DNA of 20,572 bases, from the NCBI GenBank assembly GCA_037441125.1, contig JBBIST010000056.1, forward strand, positions 1-20,572, given 5' to 3'. Positions 1-7,041 of the stretch are shown in pieces. Each line of letters starts with the position of its first letter. Position 1 is the stretch's first letter. Position numbers and translations under genes: made by a program. The notes beneath the pieces are model-generated. The model had not been told where the DNA came from, made no database searches, and was given only the letters and a program-made list of their open reading frames with translations. The stretch comes from JALHMQ01 sp037441125 (GTDB lineage Bacteria > Pseudomonadota > Gammaproteobacteria > Burkholderiales > Burkholderiaceae_F).

Positions 1-71
<71 letters not shown>

Positions 72-96
72 GACTGACCGGCACAGGAAGGCGCGG

Positions 97-102
97 ATTA
101 TA
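97..102 (-). promoter_or_regulatory. -10 box of the tRNA-Thr promoter
   Basis: A perfect TATAAT hexamer on the minus strand ends 25 bp before the 5' end of the tRNA. It is followed by a GC-rich discriminator (CCGCGCC), the arrangement expected of stringently controlled stable-RNA promoters. I see no good -35 box at 16-18 bp spacing, so the call rests on the -10 box, the discriminator and the position. Confidence 0.6.
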
Positions 103-230
103 GGCCCGAAGCGCGCCGCCGCATGTCGGCACCTGCGGCGCCACTCGTGCACTTCGTCGATCAAGTCCGGCACGCCGGACTGGTGCCTGTCGCCGCATGG
201 GCGCAAGGTCCGAGCCGGTCCGCGGCGCGC

Positions 231-1145
231 TCAGACCGCGGGCAGCGTCGCCAGCGTCGCCGCCACCGTCGGCCAGCGCAGCCGCAACCGCAGTTCCTGC
301 TTGAGGCGCCGGTTGCGCAGGCGGCGCGACTCGGTCATGAACGAGTACTGGATCGGCGACAGCGACTGCCGCAACTGCGCGCGCGGCAGCCGCGGCGGGC
401 GAGCCAGGCCGCAGGCGTCGGCCACGGCGTCGAAGTATTCGCCCATTTTCAGTTGCGTGTCGTCGACCGCGTGATAGACGCGTGCGCGGCGTCCGCGCAG
501 CAACGCAGCAAGCGCGATCCGCGCCAGATCGTCGGCGTGGATGTGGTTGGTGTGGACATCGTCGGCCGGGGCGAGCGCCGGTGTGCCGGCGCGCAGGCGC
601 GCCAGCGGCAGCCGGTCGTGGGCGTAGATCCCGGGCGTGCGCAGCACCGAAGCGCCAACCGCGCGCATCTCGCTTTCGGCGCGCAGGCGGCGCCAACCGC
701 GATCGTTGGCGGGCGCGGGCGCGGCGGTCTCGTCGATCCACTGTCCGCCGCGGTCGCCGTAGACGCCGGTGGTGCTGACGTAGACCGCGCGCCGCGGCCG
801 CTTGAGCACCGACAGCAGCGAGCGCGTGCGCGGATCGTCGCGCCCGCGATCCGGCGGCGGCGCCAGATGGATCAGCCAGGGTGCCAGCGCGCGCAGGCGC
901 CTGAGCGAGGCGCGGCAATCGAGATTGCCGGCGATCGGCAAGGCGCCGGCGGCGCGCAGCAGCGGTGCGCGCGCCGGGGTCGAGGTCAGGGCAATGACGC
1001 GCAGTCGCCGCCGCACGCGTGACACAATGCGCAGCCCGACGTCGCCGCAGCCGACGATCAGCAGGCGTGGCGCGCCGAAGCGCGGCCGTGCCTGAACGCG
1101 ACTGTGCTCGGTTTCCAACGACGGCGGCGTTGCGCGCTTTTTCAT
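231..1145 (-). CDS. SDR-like NAD(P)-binding epimerase/dehydratase family protein (YeeZ-like)
   Basis: This 304-residue protein has an N-terminal Rossmann nucleotide-binding motif, GCGDVGLRI, at residues 32-40. The segment YVSTTGVYGD at about 122-131 is typical of the atypical SDR branch that includes E. coli YeeZ. The family binds NAD(P), but substrates of YeeZ-like members are not established. I see no YxxxK catalytic pair downstream of the STTGVYG segment, so dehydrogenase or epimerase activity should not be assumed. The ATG at 1145 is the only ATG before the Rossmann motif and gives a 31-residue lead-in. It lies 11 bp from the start of the divergent ferredoxin reductase, so the two promoters must overlap the opposing coding sequences. 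The family call is firm and the function is unknown. Confidence 0.8.
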   Translation of the reverse strand: MKKRATPPSLETEHSRVQARPRFGAPRLLIVGCGDVGLRIVSRVRRRLRVIALTSTPARAPLLRAAGALPIAGNLDCRASLRRLRALAPWLIHLAPPPDRGRDDPRTRSLLSVLKRPRRAVYVSTTGVYGDRGGQWIDETAAPAPANDRGWRRLRAESEMRAVGASVLRTPGIYAHDRLPLARLRAGTPALAPADDVHTNHIHADDLARIALAALLRGRRARVYHAVDDTQLKMGEYFDAVADACGLARPPRLPRAQLRQSLSPIQYSFMTESRRLRNRRLKQELRLRLRWPTVAATLATLPAV

Positions 1146-1156
1146 TGCCAGATTCT

Positions 1157-2221
1157 ATGGTTCACACGGTCACGGTCCGTCCGTCCGGACACCGGTTCAC
1201 GGTCGAGGACGACGAGACCATCCTCGCCGCCGCCCTGCGCGCCGACGTCGGCCTGCCCTACGGCTGCCGCAGCGGCACCTGCGGCACCTGCAAGAGCACG
1301 GTGCTCGACGGCCGCTGGGAGCAGGGTGCGCATGCGGCCGCGGCGTTGAGCGACGACGAACGCGCCGCCGGCCGGCTGCTGGTGTGCAGCAGCCGCGCAC
1401 TGACCGATCTCGTGCTCGAAGCGCGCGTGCTGAGCGAACCCGGCGACCTGCCGGTGCGCAAGATGCCGTGTCGAGTCGCGCGCATCGAGCGGCCGACCGC
1501 CGACGTGGCGATCGTGCACCTGCAACTGCCGGCCGGCGAGCGCCTCCAGTATCGCGCCGGCCAGTATCTGGAGTTCGTGCTCAAGGGCGCGGTGCGCCGC
1601 TGCTACTCGATCGCCACGGCGCCGCACGCCGACGAGCAGATCGCGCTGCACATCCGCCACCTGCCCGGCGGCGCGTTCACCGACGCGCTGTTCGGACGCA
1701 GCGCAACGGTGATCAAGGAGCGCGACATCCTGCGCTGCGAAGGCCCGCTCGGCAGCTTCTTCCTGCGCGAGGCGAGCAGCAAGCCGATCGTGCTCCTTGC
1801 CAGCGGCTCCGGCTTTGCGCCGATCAAGGCGATCGCCGAGCACCTGTTCCACCAGCGCATCAACGTCGAGCAGGCGCAGCGGCCGGCGCGCAAGGTGGCG
1901 CTCTACTGGGGCTGCCGCGCGCGCGCCGATTTGTACCTGGACGAACTGCCGCGCCGCTGGGCGGCCGAGCAGCCGAACTTCGACTACGTGCCCGTGCTCT
2001 CGGAGCCGGCGCCGGCCGATCGCTGGAACGGCCGCACCGGGCTCGTGCACCGGGCGGTGATGGCCGACTTCCCGGACCTGTCGCAGCACCAGGTCTATGC
2101 CTGCGGCGCGCCGGTGATGGTCGCCGCGGCACGCGCCGACTTCAGCGCGCACTGCGGCCTGCCCGAGTCCGAGTTCTTCGCCGACGCCTTCACCTCGCAG
2201 GCCGACCTGGCGCGCGGCTGA
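1157..2221 (+). CDS. ferredoxin-reductase fusion, AscD / CDP-6-deoxy-delta-3,4-glucoseen reductase type
   Basis: The 354-residue protein joins a plant-type [2Fe-2S] ferredoxin domain to an FAD/NAD(P)H reductase. Cluster ligands are Cys37, Cys42, Cys45 and Cys77 (C-x4-C-x2-C ... C). The FAD motif RRCYS is at 147-151, the pyridine-nucleotide motif GSGFAP at about 217-222, and a C-terminal YACGAP at about 314-319. The order matches AscD/E3-type reductases, which pass electrons from NAD(P)H through FAD to the iron-sulfur cluster. In characterised sugar pathways that cluster feeds a PMP-dependent dehydrase. No deoxysugar genes are nearby, so the true partner is unknown; an oxygenase or phenol-hydroxylase style reductase is the main alternative. 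I chose the ATG at 1157 because homologous sequence begins there; the open frame continues upstream to 1019 but only overlaps the divergent gene. argC follows 31 bp downstream. Confidence 0.85.
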   Translation: MVHTVTVRPSGHRFTVEDDETILAAALRADVGLPYGCRSGTCGTCKSTVLDGRWEQGAHAAAALSDDERAAGRLLVCSSRALTDLVLEARVLSEPGDLPVRKMPCRVARIERPTADVAIVHLQLPAGERLQYRAGQYLEFVLKGAVRRCYSIATAPHADEQIALHIRHLPGGAFTDALFGRSATVIKERDILRCEGPLGSFFLREASSKPIVLLASGSGFAPIKAIAEHLFHQRINVEQAQRPARKVALYWGCRARADLYLDELPRRWAAEQPNFDYVPVLSEPAPADRWNGRTGLVHRAVMADFPDLSQHQVYACGAPVMVAAARADFSAHCGLPESEFFADAFTSQADLARG

Positions 2222-2252
2222 GGGTCGCGCGCACACCGCACGAAAGCCCCGC

Positions 2253-3218
2253 ATGCCAGCCACGGTCTTCATCGACGGCGAACACGGCACCACCGGTCTC
2301 GAGATCCGCGGACGCCTGGCGCCGCGCACCGACCTCGAACTGCTGAGCCTGGCGCGCGAGCGCGCCAAGGACGAGGGCGCCAAGCGCGAGGTCCTGGCCG
2401 CCGCCGATTGCGTGATCCTGTGCCTGCCGGACGACGCGGCGCGCGCCACGGTGGCGCTGATCGACGCCGGCGGCAACCGGCGCACGCGCGTGATCGACGC
2501 CAGCACCGCGCATCGCACCGCCGACGGCTGGGTCTATGGCTTTGCCGAGATGAGCCGCGGCCAGCGCGCGGCGATCGCCGCCGCCGCGCGCGTGTCGAAC
2601 CCGGGCTGCTACCCGACCGGCTTCATCGCCCTGGTGCGGCCGCTGCGCGAGCGCGCGCTGCTGCCGGCCGACTATCCGCTCAGCGTGCACGCGGTCTCGG
2701 GCTACTCGGGCGGCGGCCGCAAGATGATCGAGAGCTACGAGCAGCCTTTGGCGGGCGCGGTGCCGCCGCAGGCCTTTGGCGCTTACGGGCTCGGCCTCGA
2801 CCACAAGCACCTGGGCGAAATGCAACGGCACGGACTGCTCGCTGCGCCGCCGGTGTTCTCGCCCGCGGTCGGCCGCTTTGCGCGCGGCATGCTGGTGCAG
2901 GTGCCGCTGCATCTTGCGCGGCTTCCCGGCGTCGGCGTCGAGCGCCTGCACGCGGCCTACGCCGAGCACTTCGCCGGCGAGCCTTTCGTCACGGTGCGCG
3001 CGCTCAACGATCGCTCGGCGCTGCGCGACGGCGCTTTTCTCGAGCCCGAGGCGTTGAACGGCAGCAACCGGCTCGAGATCTTCGTCTATGGCGACGACGC
3101 GCGCGGCCAGGCGCTGCTCGTGGCGCGGCTCGACAACCTCGGCAAGGGTGCGAGCGGTGCTGCGATCCAGAATTTGAACCTGATGCTCGGCCTGCCGGAG
3201 TCGGCCGGACTCCTCTGA
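2253..3218 (+). CDS. argC: N-acetyl-gamma-glutamyl-phosphate reductase, short type
   Basis: ArgC carries out the third step of arginine synthesis in the cytoplasm: NADPH-dependent reduction of N-acetylglutamyl phosphate to the semialdehyde. The N-terminus has the nucleotide-binding segment FIDGEHGTTG (residues 6-15). The catalytic cysteine is Cys119 in SNPGCYPTG, and SGYSGGGRKM follows in the dehydrogenase dimerisation domain. At 321 residues and with this N-terminus it belongs to the short class of ArgC rather than the roughly 340-residue class. The start follows the ferredoxin reductase by 31 bp with only a weak ribosome-binding site, so co-transcription is possible. The 3' end converges on livF with 13 bp between the stops. 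No other arg genes are in the window. Confidence 0.95.
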   Translation: MPATVFIDGEHGTTGLEIRGRLAPRTDLELLSLARERAKDEGAKREVLAAADCVILCLPDDAARATVALIDAGGNRRTRVIDASTAHRTADGWVYGFAEMSRGQRAAIAAAARVSNPGCYPTGFIALVRPLRERALLPADYPLSVHAVSGYSGGGRKMIESYEQPLAGAVPPQAFGAYGLGLDHKHLGEMQRHGLLAAPPVFSPAVGRFARGMLVQVPLHLARLPGVGVERLHAAYAEHFAGEPFVTVRALNDRSALRDGAFLEPEALNGSNRLEIFVYGDDARGQALLVARLDNLGKGASGAAIQNLNLMLGLPESAGLL

Positions 3219-3231
3219 GACGCGCGGCCGC

Positions 3232-4011
3232 TCAGTGCGCTTCGCCGAGATAGGCGGCGCGCACCTTGGGGTCGTCGAGCAGCTCGCTTGCCTTGCCCGC
3301 GAGCGTGATCAGGCCAGAGTCCATCACGTAGGCGCGGTGCGCGGCTTCCAGCGCCAGGCGCGCGTTCTGCTCGACCAGCAGGATCGGGATCTTCTGCTCG
3401 GACACCGAGCGCACGACATCGAACACCTTCTCGACCATGATCGGCGCCAGCCCCATCGACGGCTCGTCGAGCAGCAGCAGCCGCGGCCGGCTCATCAGCG
3501 CGCGCGCCATCGCCAGCATCTGCTGTTCGCCGCCCGACAGCGTGCCGGCGAGCTGCCTGGCGCGCTCCTTCAGGCGCGGAAAGGTCTGGTACATGCGCTC
3601 GATGTCGGCCGCCACCTCGCGCCCGTCGCGGCGCAGGAAGGCGCCCATCTGCAGGTTTTCGGCCACCGACATGCGCGCGAACACGCCGCGTCCCTCAGGC
3701 ACCATCGCCAGCCCCAGTTCGAGCAACTGATGCGAGGCCATGCCCTTGATCGATCGGCCCATGTAGTCGATCTCGCCGTGCCAGGCCTGCGTGCCGGTGA
3801 CCGCCTTCAGGGTCGTGGTCTTGCCGGCGCCGTTGGCGCCGATCAGGGTTACCAGTTCGCCGGCGCGAATCTCGAGGTCGATGCCCTTGACCGCCTGGAT
3901 GCCGCCGTAGGCGACCTTCAGCCCGGCGATGCGCAGGATGACCTCGGCGGTGCGTGCCGTGCCCGGCGGCGGCGCCGCGGCCGTGCTTGCCGTTTCGCCC
4001 GCCGTACTCAT
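3232..4011 (-). CDS. livF: branched-chain amino acid ABC transporter ATP-binding protein LivF
   Basis: One of two ATPases that power uptake of leucine, isoleucine and valine (or related hydrophobic amino acids) through LivH/LivM at the inner membrane. The 259-residue protein has Walker A GANGAGKTT (58-66), the ABC signature LSGGEQQ (158-164) and Walker B LLLLDEPS (178-185). The C-terminal VRAAYLGEAH ending is characteristic of LivF. The first ~22 residues are an Ala/Thr/Pro-rich extension beyond the usual start. The ATG at 4011 overlaps the livG stop in an ATGA tetranucleotide, which fixes the start and implies translational coupling; the open frame continues upstream only as a shadow of livG. 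It is the last gene of livHMGF. Confidence 0.95.
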   Translation of the reverse strand: MSTAGETASTAAAPPPGTARTAEVILRIAGLKVAYGGIQAVKGIDLEIRAGELVTLIGANGAGKTTTLKAVTGTQAWHGEIDYMGRSIKGMASHQLLELGLAMVPEGRGVFARMSVAENLQMGAFLRRDGREVAADIERMYQTFPRLKERARQLAGTLSGGEQQMLAMARALMSRPRLLLLDEPSMGLAPIMVEKVFDVVRSVSEQKIPILLVEQNARLALEAAHRAYVMDSGLITLAGKASELLDDPKVRAAYLGEAH

Positions 4012-4802
4012 GCCGACTCGCGCGTCGCCACCTGCTTGTGCGACTTGCCGAGGTAGGCCTCGATCACCGCCGGGTCGCGCTGCACCTGCGCCGGCGCGCC
4101 GGCGGCGATGATCTTGCCGTAGTCGAGCACGGTCACGCGGTCGCACAGACCCAGCACCAGTTTCACGTCGTGCTCGATCAGCAGGATCGTGACGCCGTCG
4201 CGGCGGATGTTCTCCAGCAGGCCGCGCAGGGCGACCTTTTCGGTCGCGTTCATGCCGGCGGCCGGCTCGTCGAGCGCGAGCAGCTTGGGCTCGGTGGCGA
4301 GCGCGCGCGCGATCTCCAGCCGGCGCTGGTCGCCATAGGCGAGCGTTCGCGCCTGATAGTCGGCGTAGCGGGCGATGTTCACGTACTCGAGCAGTTCCAG
4401 CGAGCGACGCCGGATCGCCGCCTCTTCGTCGCGCGTGGCGCGGGTGTTGAGAACGGCGCCGAGGACGGTGGCGCGCGTGCGCACGTGGCGGCCGACCATG
4501 ACGTTTTCGAGCGCGGTCATGTCGGGGAACAAACGGATGTTCTGGAACGTGCGCGCGATGCCGGCCGCCGCGACCTTGTGCACTTCCTTCGGCGAGTAGG
4601 CCTTGCCGTCGAGTTCGAACTGCCCGGAGTCCGGCGTGTACAGGCCGGTGATGACGTTGAAGAAGGTGGTCTTGCCGGCGCCGTTCGGTCCGATCAGGCC
4701 GTAGATCTCGCCGCGCTCGATCTCGATGCCGACGTCGGCCAGGGCCTGCAGGCCGCCGAAGCGCTTGTTGACACCGGTCACGCGCAGCAAGGTCGCGCTC
4801 AT
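4008..4802 (-). CDS. livG: branched-chain amino acid ABC transporter ATP-binding protein LivG
   Basis: Second ATPase of the Liv transporter. The 264-residue protein has Walker A GPNGAGKTT (38-46), Walker B LLALDEP (174-180) and the H-loop in LLIEHDV. In place of the LSGGQ signature it has LAYGDQRRLEIARAL (about 154-168), which is normal for LivG and separates it from LivF. ARTFQNIRLF is the usual Q-loop region, and the C-terminus has VIEAYLGKSHK. The ATG at 4802 was chosen over the longer frame beginning at 4841 because it gives the usual LivG length and has an AGGGATGG ribosome-binding site that begins within the livM stop codon. The livM stop is 10 bp upstream and livF overlaps the 3' end by 4 bp. 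Confidence 0.95.
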   Translation of the reverse strand: MSATLLRVTGVNKRFGGLQALADVGIEIERGEIYGLIGPNGAGKTTFFNVITGLYTPDSGQFELDGKAYSPKEVHKVAAAGIARTFQNIRLFPDMTALENVMVGRHVRTRATVLGAVLNTRATRDEEAAIRRRSLELLEYVNIARYADYQARTLAYGDQRRLEIARALATEPKLLALDEPAAGMNATEKVALRGLLENIRRDGVTILLIEHDVKLVLGLCDRVTVLDYGKIIAAGAPAQVQRDPAVIEAYLGKSHKQVATRESA

Positions 4803-4812
4803 CGGCCCATCC

Positions 4813-5937
4813 CTAGCCGGCCGCCGGCCGAGGCGCGGCACTGACGCCGTGCTCGGGCGCCGGCCACAGGCCCTTGGGCCGGTACAGCATGATCGCCACC
4901 AGCGCCAGGCCGTAGATCAACATGCGCAGCACCTCGGCCTCGATGATCACGGTGCCGAACAGCGCCTCCTGCACCGGCACCACGGTGTGCCGCAGGACTT
5001 CGGGGAACACCGCCAGCAGAACGGCGCCGAGGATCACCCCGGGGAGGTGGCCGAGACCGCCGAGGACGACCATCGCCAGGACGATGATCGACTCCATGAG
5101 CGAGAACGATTCGGGCGAGACGAAGCCCTGGAAGGCCGAGAACATGGCGCCGGCGACACCGCCAAAGGTGGCGCCGAGCGCGAAGGCGAGCAACTTGACG
5201 TTGCGCACGTTGATTCCCATCGCTTTGGCGGCAACGTCGTCCTCGCGGATCGCCATCCAGGCGCGACCGAGACGCGAGTTCTGCAGCCGGATGCACACGA
5301 TCAGGCTGGCGATCGCCAGCAGCAGGAACAGGTAGTAGTACAGGTACACCGAGGGCAGAGTGACGAAGCCCAGGTCGAGCGGGCGCGCGAAACTGACGCC
5401 GCCGATCGTCACCGGGTCGATCAGCGTGATCCCCTGCGGGCCGTTGGTGATGTTGTACGGCGCGTTCAGGTTGATCAGGAAGATGCGGATGATTTCGCCG
5501 AAGCCGAGCGTGACGATCGCCAGATAGTCGCCGCGCAGCTTCAGCACCGGCGCACCGAGCAGGATCCCGAACAGTGCCGCCAGCCCCGCGCCGAGCGGGA
5601 TCACGAGCCAGATCGGGTTGTGGAAGCCGTCCGGAAACATTGCCGCCAGGGCCGGGAAATTGTCGGTCAGGTGCGGCGAGGCGAGCAGCGCGTACATGTA
5701 GGCGCCGACCGCGTAGAAGGCGATGTAGCCGAGGTCGAGCAGGCCGGCGTAGCCGACGACGACGTTCAGGCCGAGCGCGAGCATCACGTACAGGGCGGCG
5801 AAGGCGAGCGCGCGCACCCAGGCGTTGCCGAACATGCCGACCACGAACGGCAGCGCGATCAGCACCGCGCCGACCACAAAGGCGGCGACGATCGCCGCGG
5901 TCGGGTTGTCCTTGAGCTGCGGGAAGAAGAGCTGCAT
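4813..5937 (-). CDS. livM: branched-chain amino acid ABC transporter permease LivM
   Basis: Inner-membrane permease subunit that forms the translocation pore with LivH. The 374-residue sequence is strongly hydrophobic, with several membrane segments. These include an N-terminal pair at about residues 14-60, then the LivM hallmark GLNVVVGYAGLLDLGYIAFY. The conserved cytoplasmic loop that contacts the ATPase is visible as GRAWMAIREDDVAAKAMG, and the C-terminal MLYRPKGL motif is also present. The ATG at 5937 has GAGGG seven bases upstream, overlapping the stop of livH, from which it is separated by only 10 bp. The spacing and order livH-livM-livG-livF are those of the standard operon. Confidence 0.95.
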   Translation of the reverse strand: MQLFFPQLKDNPTAAIVAAFVVGAVLIALPFVVGMFGNAWVRALAFAALYVMLALGLNVVVGYAGLLDLGYIAFYAVGAYMYALLASPHLTDNFPALAAMFPDGFHNPIWLVIPLGAGLAALFGILLGAPVLKLRGDYLAIVTLGFGEIIRIFLINLNAPYNITNGPQGITLIDPVTIGGVSFARPLDLGFVTLPSVYLYYYLFLLLAIASLIVCIRLQNSRLGRAWMAIREDDVAAKAMGINVRNVKLLAFALGATFGGVAGAMFSAFQGFVSPESFSLMESIIVLAMVVLGGLGHLPGVILGAVLLAVFPEVLRHTVVPVQEALFGTVIIEAEVLRMLIYGLALVAIMLYRPKGLWPAPEHGVSAAPRPAAG

Positions 5938-5947
5938 CGGCTTGCCC

Positions 5948-6877
5948 TCAGGCGCGGTCGGCGACGCGCTCGCCGAGCAGGCCGCTCGGGCGGAAGATCA
6001 GCACCGCGCACAGGACGATGAAGGCGAACACGTCCTGGTAGTGCGAGCCGAGCACGCCGCCGGTGAGCTGGCCGATGTAGCCGGCGCCGAGCGCCTCGAT
6101 CAGGCCGAGCAGCAGGCCGCCGAGCATCGCCCCGGGGATGTTGCCGATGCCGCCGAGCACGGCCGCCGTGAACGCCTTCAGTCCGGGCATGAAACCCATG
6201 TGAAAGTGGGCCACCGAGTAGGAGGCGGCGATCATCACTCCCGCCACCGCCGCCAGCGCCGCACCGATGGCGAAGGTGAGCGCGATCACGTAGTTGGGGT
6301 TGACGCCCATCAGTCCGGCGACGCGCGGGTTTTCGGCGGTGGCGCGCATCGCGCGCCCGAGCCGGCTGCGGTTCACCAGCACCATTAAGCCGATCATGAT
6401 CAGCGCCGACAGCGCGATCACCAGCAGCTTGGTGACGGTGATCGTGGCGCCGCCGATCACGATCGGGTCGGTCGGCAGCAGCTCGGGGAAGGTCATGTAG
6501 TTGCGGCCCCAGATCAGCATCGCCAGCGTCTGCAGCACGATCGAGACGCCGATCGCGGTGATCAGCGGCGCCAGGCGCGGTGCGTTGCGCAGCGGGCGGT
6601 AGGCGACGCGCTCGATCACCAGGCTGACGGCGATGCACACCGGAATCGCCACCGCGGTACCGAGTACGAGCAGCAGCCAGCCGGGCAGCTCGGGGAAGTT
6701 CGCCATCAGGAACAGGATCACCGTGAGCGCAGTCAGCGCCCCCACCATCAGCACGTCGCCGTGAGCGAAGTTGATCAGGTTCAGGATGCCGTAGACCATC
6801 GTGTAGCCGAGCGCGATCAGCGAGTAGAGGCTGCCGAGCACGAGGCCGTTGATGACCTGCTGGATGAAGGTGTCCAT
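5948..6877 (-). CDS. livH: branched-chain amino acid ABC transporter permease LivH
   Basis: Partner permease of LivM. The 309-residue protein starts with DTFIQQVINGLVLGSLYSLI, the standard LivH opening, followed by GYTMVYGILNLINFAHGDVLM. The ATPase-contact loop GRAMRATAENPRVAGLMGVN is present. The C-terminal region has AAVLGGIGNIPGAMLGG and ends with the LIFRPSGLLG motif. Length equals that of E. coli LivH (308). The ATG at 6877 has GGAG five bases upstream. It is the first gene of the livHMGF cluster and lies 115 bp after the livK terminator. I see no strong promoter in that gap apart from a TTGACC hexamer (minus strand, 6929-6934) without a matching -10 box. Confidence 0.95.
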   Translation of the reverse strand: MDTFIQQVINGLVLGSLYSLIALGYTMVYGILNLINFAHGDVLMVGALTALTVILFLMANFPELPGWLLLVLGTAVAIPVCIAVSLVIERVAYRPLRNAPRLAPLITAIGVSIVLQTLAMLIWGRNYMTFPELLPTDPIVIGGATITVTKLLVIALSALIMIGLMVLVNRSRLGRAMRATAENPRVAGLMGVNPNYVIALTFAIGAALAAVAGVMIAASYSVAHFHMGFMPGLKAFTAAVLGGIGNIPGAMLGGLLLGLIEALGAGYIGQLTGGVLGSHYQDVFAFIVLCAVLIFRPSGLLGERVADRA

Positions 6878-6947
6878 CGAATCTCCGGCGCCGTCGGGCG
6901 GCGCGACCGGAAGCTAACTGCGGATGGCGGTCAATCGCTGCGAAGCT

Positions 6948-6961
6948 GCTGCCGCGGCAGC
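6948..6961. repeat. 14-bp perfect palindrome upstream of livH
   Basis: GCTGCCGCGGCAGC is its own reverse complement and lies 71 bp ahead of the livH start, between the livK terminator and livH. It could be an operator or an RNA hairpin in the livHMGF leader. In GC-rich DNA such a palindrome can also arise by chance. Confidence 0.35.
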
Positions 6962-6991
6962 GGCGATGCACGGTCGGGCCTGGGTGCCCAT

Positions 6992-7022
6992 AAAAAAGGC
7001 GGCACCCGCGGGGTGCCGCCTT
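6992..7022 (-). terminator. rho-independent terminator after livK
   Basis: A perfect 12-bp stem (AAGGCGGCACCC, 6996-7007, paired with 7011-7022) with a 3-nt loop is followed on the minus strand by six T (6992-6997). It begins 19 bp past the livK stop and separates livK from livHMGF. This is the only canonical hairpin-plus-U-tract terminator I see in the window. Confidence 0.93.
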
Positions 7023-7041
7023 GTCTGCCGCACGGCGCGGC

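Noticed and set aside
165..180. GTCCGGC-AC-GCCGGAC inverted repeat between the SDR-like gene and the tRNA
   Set aside because: Only 7 bp with a 2-nt centre, 50 bp past the stop and without a T-run; too weak to call a terminator.
1142..2518. 458-residue open frame on the minus strand opposite the ferredoxin reductase
   Set aside because: Arg/Ala/Gly-rich composition without any motif, lying antisense to a well-supported gene and running into argC; a typical GC-rich shadow.
4726..6021. 431-residue open frame on the plus strand opposite livM
   Set aside because: Antisense to livM and the start of livG; Gln/Glu/His/Arg-rich shadow sequence with no family signature.
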